Shown here piece by piece: positions 15,203 through 15,722 of a DNA stretch of 15,722 nt; positions within the stretch are counted from its first letter, which is position 1; the number at the start of each line of letters is the position of its first letter. Source of the stretch: Bacteroidota bacterium (GTDB lineage Bacteria > Bacteroidota > Bacteroidia > Chitinophagales > Chitinophagaceae); the NCBI GenBank assembly GCA_023386395.1, contig JAEWJV010000055.1:1-15722 (forward strand), in the 5' to 3' direction. Made by a program: the position numbers and the translations under genes. Under the pieces are notes generated by a model. The model did no database searches. It saw nothing but the letters and a program-made list of their open reading frames with translations, and was not told the DNA's origin.

Positions 15203-15722
15203 ATGAAAAAGATATTTGTATTAGCCCTTGTATTAATATGCGTTATTTCAAATGCACAAAAAACGGATGTTAAGCTGCAGCAACAAATCACTGAACTTAT
15301 AAAAGATTTTCATGGTGATGCAGGTATTTATGTAAATGATTTGAAACATCATAAAACTGTGAGCATAAATGCTGATACGGTTTTTCCAACTGCCAGCATT
15401 GTTAAGATTTCAATTCTTACCGGCATTATAAATAAGATTCAACATGGCGAGCTGGATTATCATCAACGTTTGTTATACACCGATTCTTTATATTACAGTG
15501 AAGGCGATGATATTCTTTCAAACTTTAAAGACAGCAGCACTATCGAATTAAGCAAGGTGATGATGCTGATGCTAACCATAAGCGACAATTGTGCGAGCCT
15601 TTGGCTGCAGGGTCTTGCAGGAGGCGGCTTAACGATAAATGCATTGCTTGATAGTTTAGGCTATAGAAAAACAAGGGTAAACAGCAGGACGCCGGGCAGG
15701 GAAACTTACCGTTCCGAATATG
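15203..15722 (+). CDS. Class A beta-lactamase-like serine hydrolase, 3'-truncated by the window edge
   Basis: The 173 visible codons start with MKKIFVLALVLICVISNAQ, a signal peptide cleaved probably after Ala18, so the protein is exported. The serine hydrolase fold is shown by SIVK at 65-68 (Ser65 the likely nucleophile, Lys68 the general base) and SDN at 127-129, in the order and spacing of class A beta-lactamases and related low-molecular-weight penicillin-binding proteins. LGYRKTRVNSRTPGRE near 156-170 lies where the omega-loop region should begin. The KTG motif would be beyond the edge. True lactam hydrolysis versus a D,D-peptidase-like or other hydrolase role cannot be settled from this part. 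It has its own candidate promoter and starts 76 bases after exbD. Confidence 0.85.
   Translation, partial: MKKIFVLALVLICVISNAQKTDVKLQQQITELIKDFHGDAGIYVNDLKHHKTVSINADTVFPTASIVKISILTGIINKIQHGELDYHQRLLYTDSLYYSEGDDILSNFKDSSTIELSKVMMLMLTISDNCASLWLQGLAGGGLTINALLDSLGYRKTRVNSRTPGRETYRSEY

Noticed and set aside
1..15722. tRNA, rRNA, insertion sequence, phage or defence genes
   Set aside because: None was seen; all sizeable frames on the plus strand are accounted for by cell-wall, division, ExbD and hydrolase genes.

Overview
The window is a contiguous run of the division and cell-wall (dcw) cluster of a Gram-negative Bacteroidota bacterium. The order is ftsI, murE, mraY, murD, ftsW, murG, murC, ftsQ, ftsA, ftsZ, all on the + strand, followed by an ExbD/TolR-type gene and the start of a class A beta-lactamase-like gene. 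The assignment to Bacteroidota, and by inference the Chitinophagaceae or relatives, rests on several points. The gene order has no ddl or murB between murC and ftsQ. The penicillin-binding protein ends in a PASTA domain. MraY carries a large insertion and FtsZ a very long C-terminal extension. Leaders before start codons are A-rich with no clear Shine-Dalgarno sequence. There is a TAnnTTTG-type promoter near the right end and an AT-leaning base composition.

Layout: 1-1482 is the 3' part of ftsI, whose 5' end lies left of the window; its frame is broken by one in-frame TAG at 1006-1008. 1483-8270 holds murE, mraY, murD, ftsW and murG, with junctions that abut or lie tens of bases apart. murC (8267-9670) overlaps murG by 4 bases. 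A 17-bp perfect hairpin separates murC from ftsQ (9726-10778). ftsA (10977-12383) and ftsZ (12548-14362) follow, each after a 160-200 base gap rich in small repeats. A strong intrinsic terminator (14391-14421) closes the cluster. exbD (14608-15126) and a truncated serine beta-lactamase-like gene with its own candidate promoter (15203 to the edge) complete the window.

Functionally, MurC, MurD and MurE add L-Ala, D-Glu and (judging from the DNPR motif) meso-diaminopimelate to UDP-MurNAc. MraY and MurG build lipid I and lipid II. FtsW and FtsI polymerise and cross-link the wall at the septum. FtsZ, anchored by FtsA, forms the ring, and FtsQ is the periplasmic scaffold. murF, ftsL and ftsB are not in view.

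I see no new multi-gene system here. What deserves a second look is smaller: the amber codon inside an essential gene, an apparent Asn-to-Ile change in the FtsZ T7 loop, three intergenic runs of degenerate heptamers (each five units at exactly 7-base spacing), and GC-rich hairpin-like elements that appear to sit in frame near the 5' ends of murG and murC.
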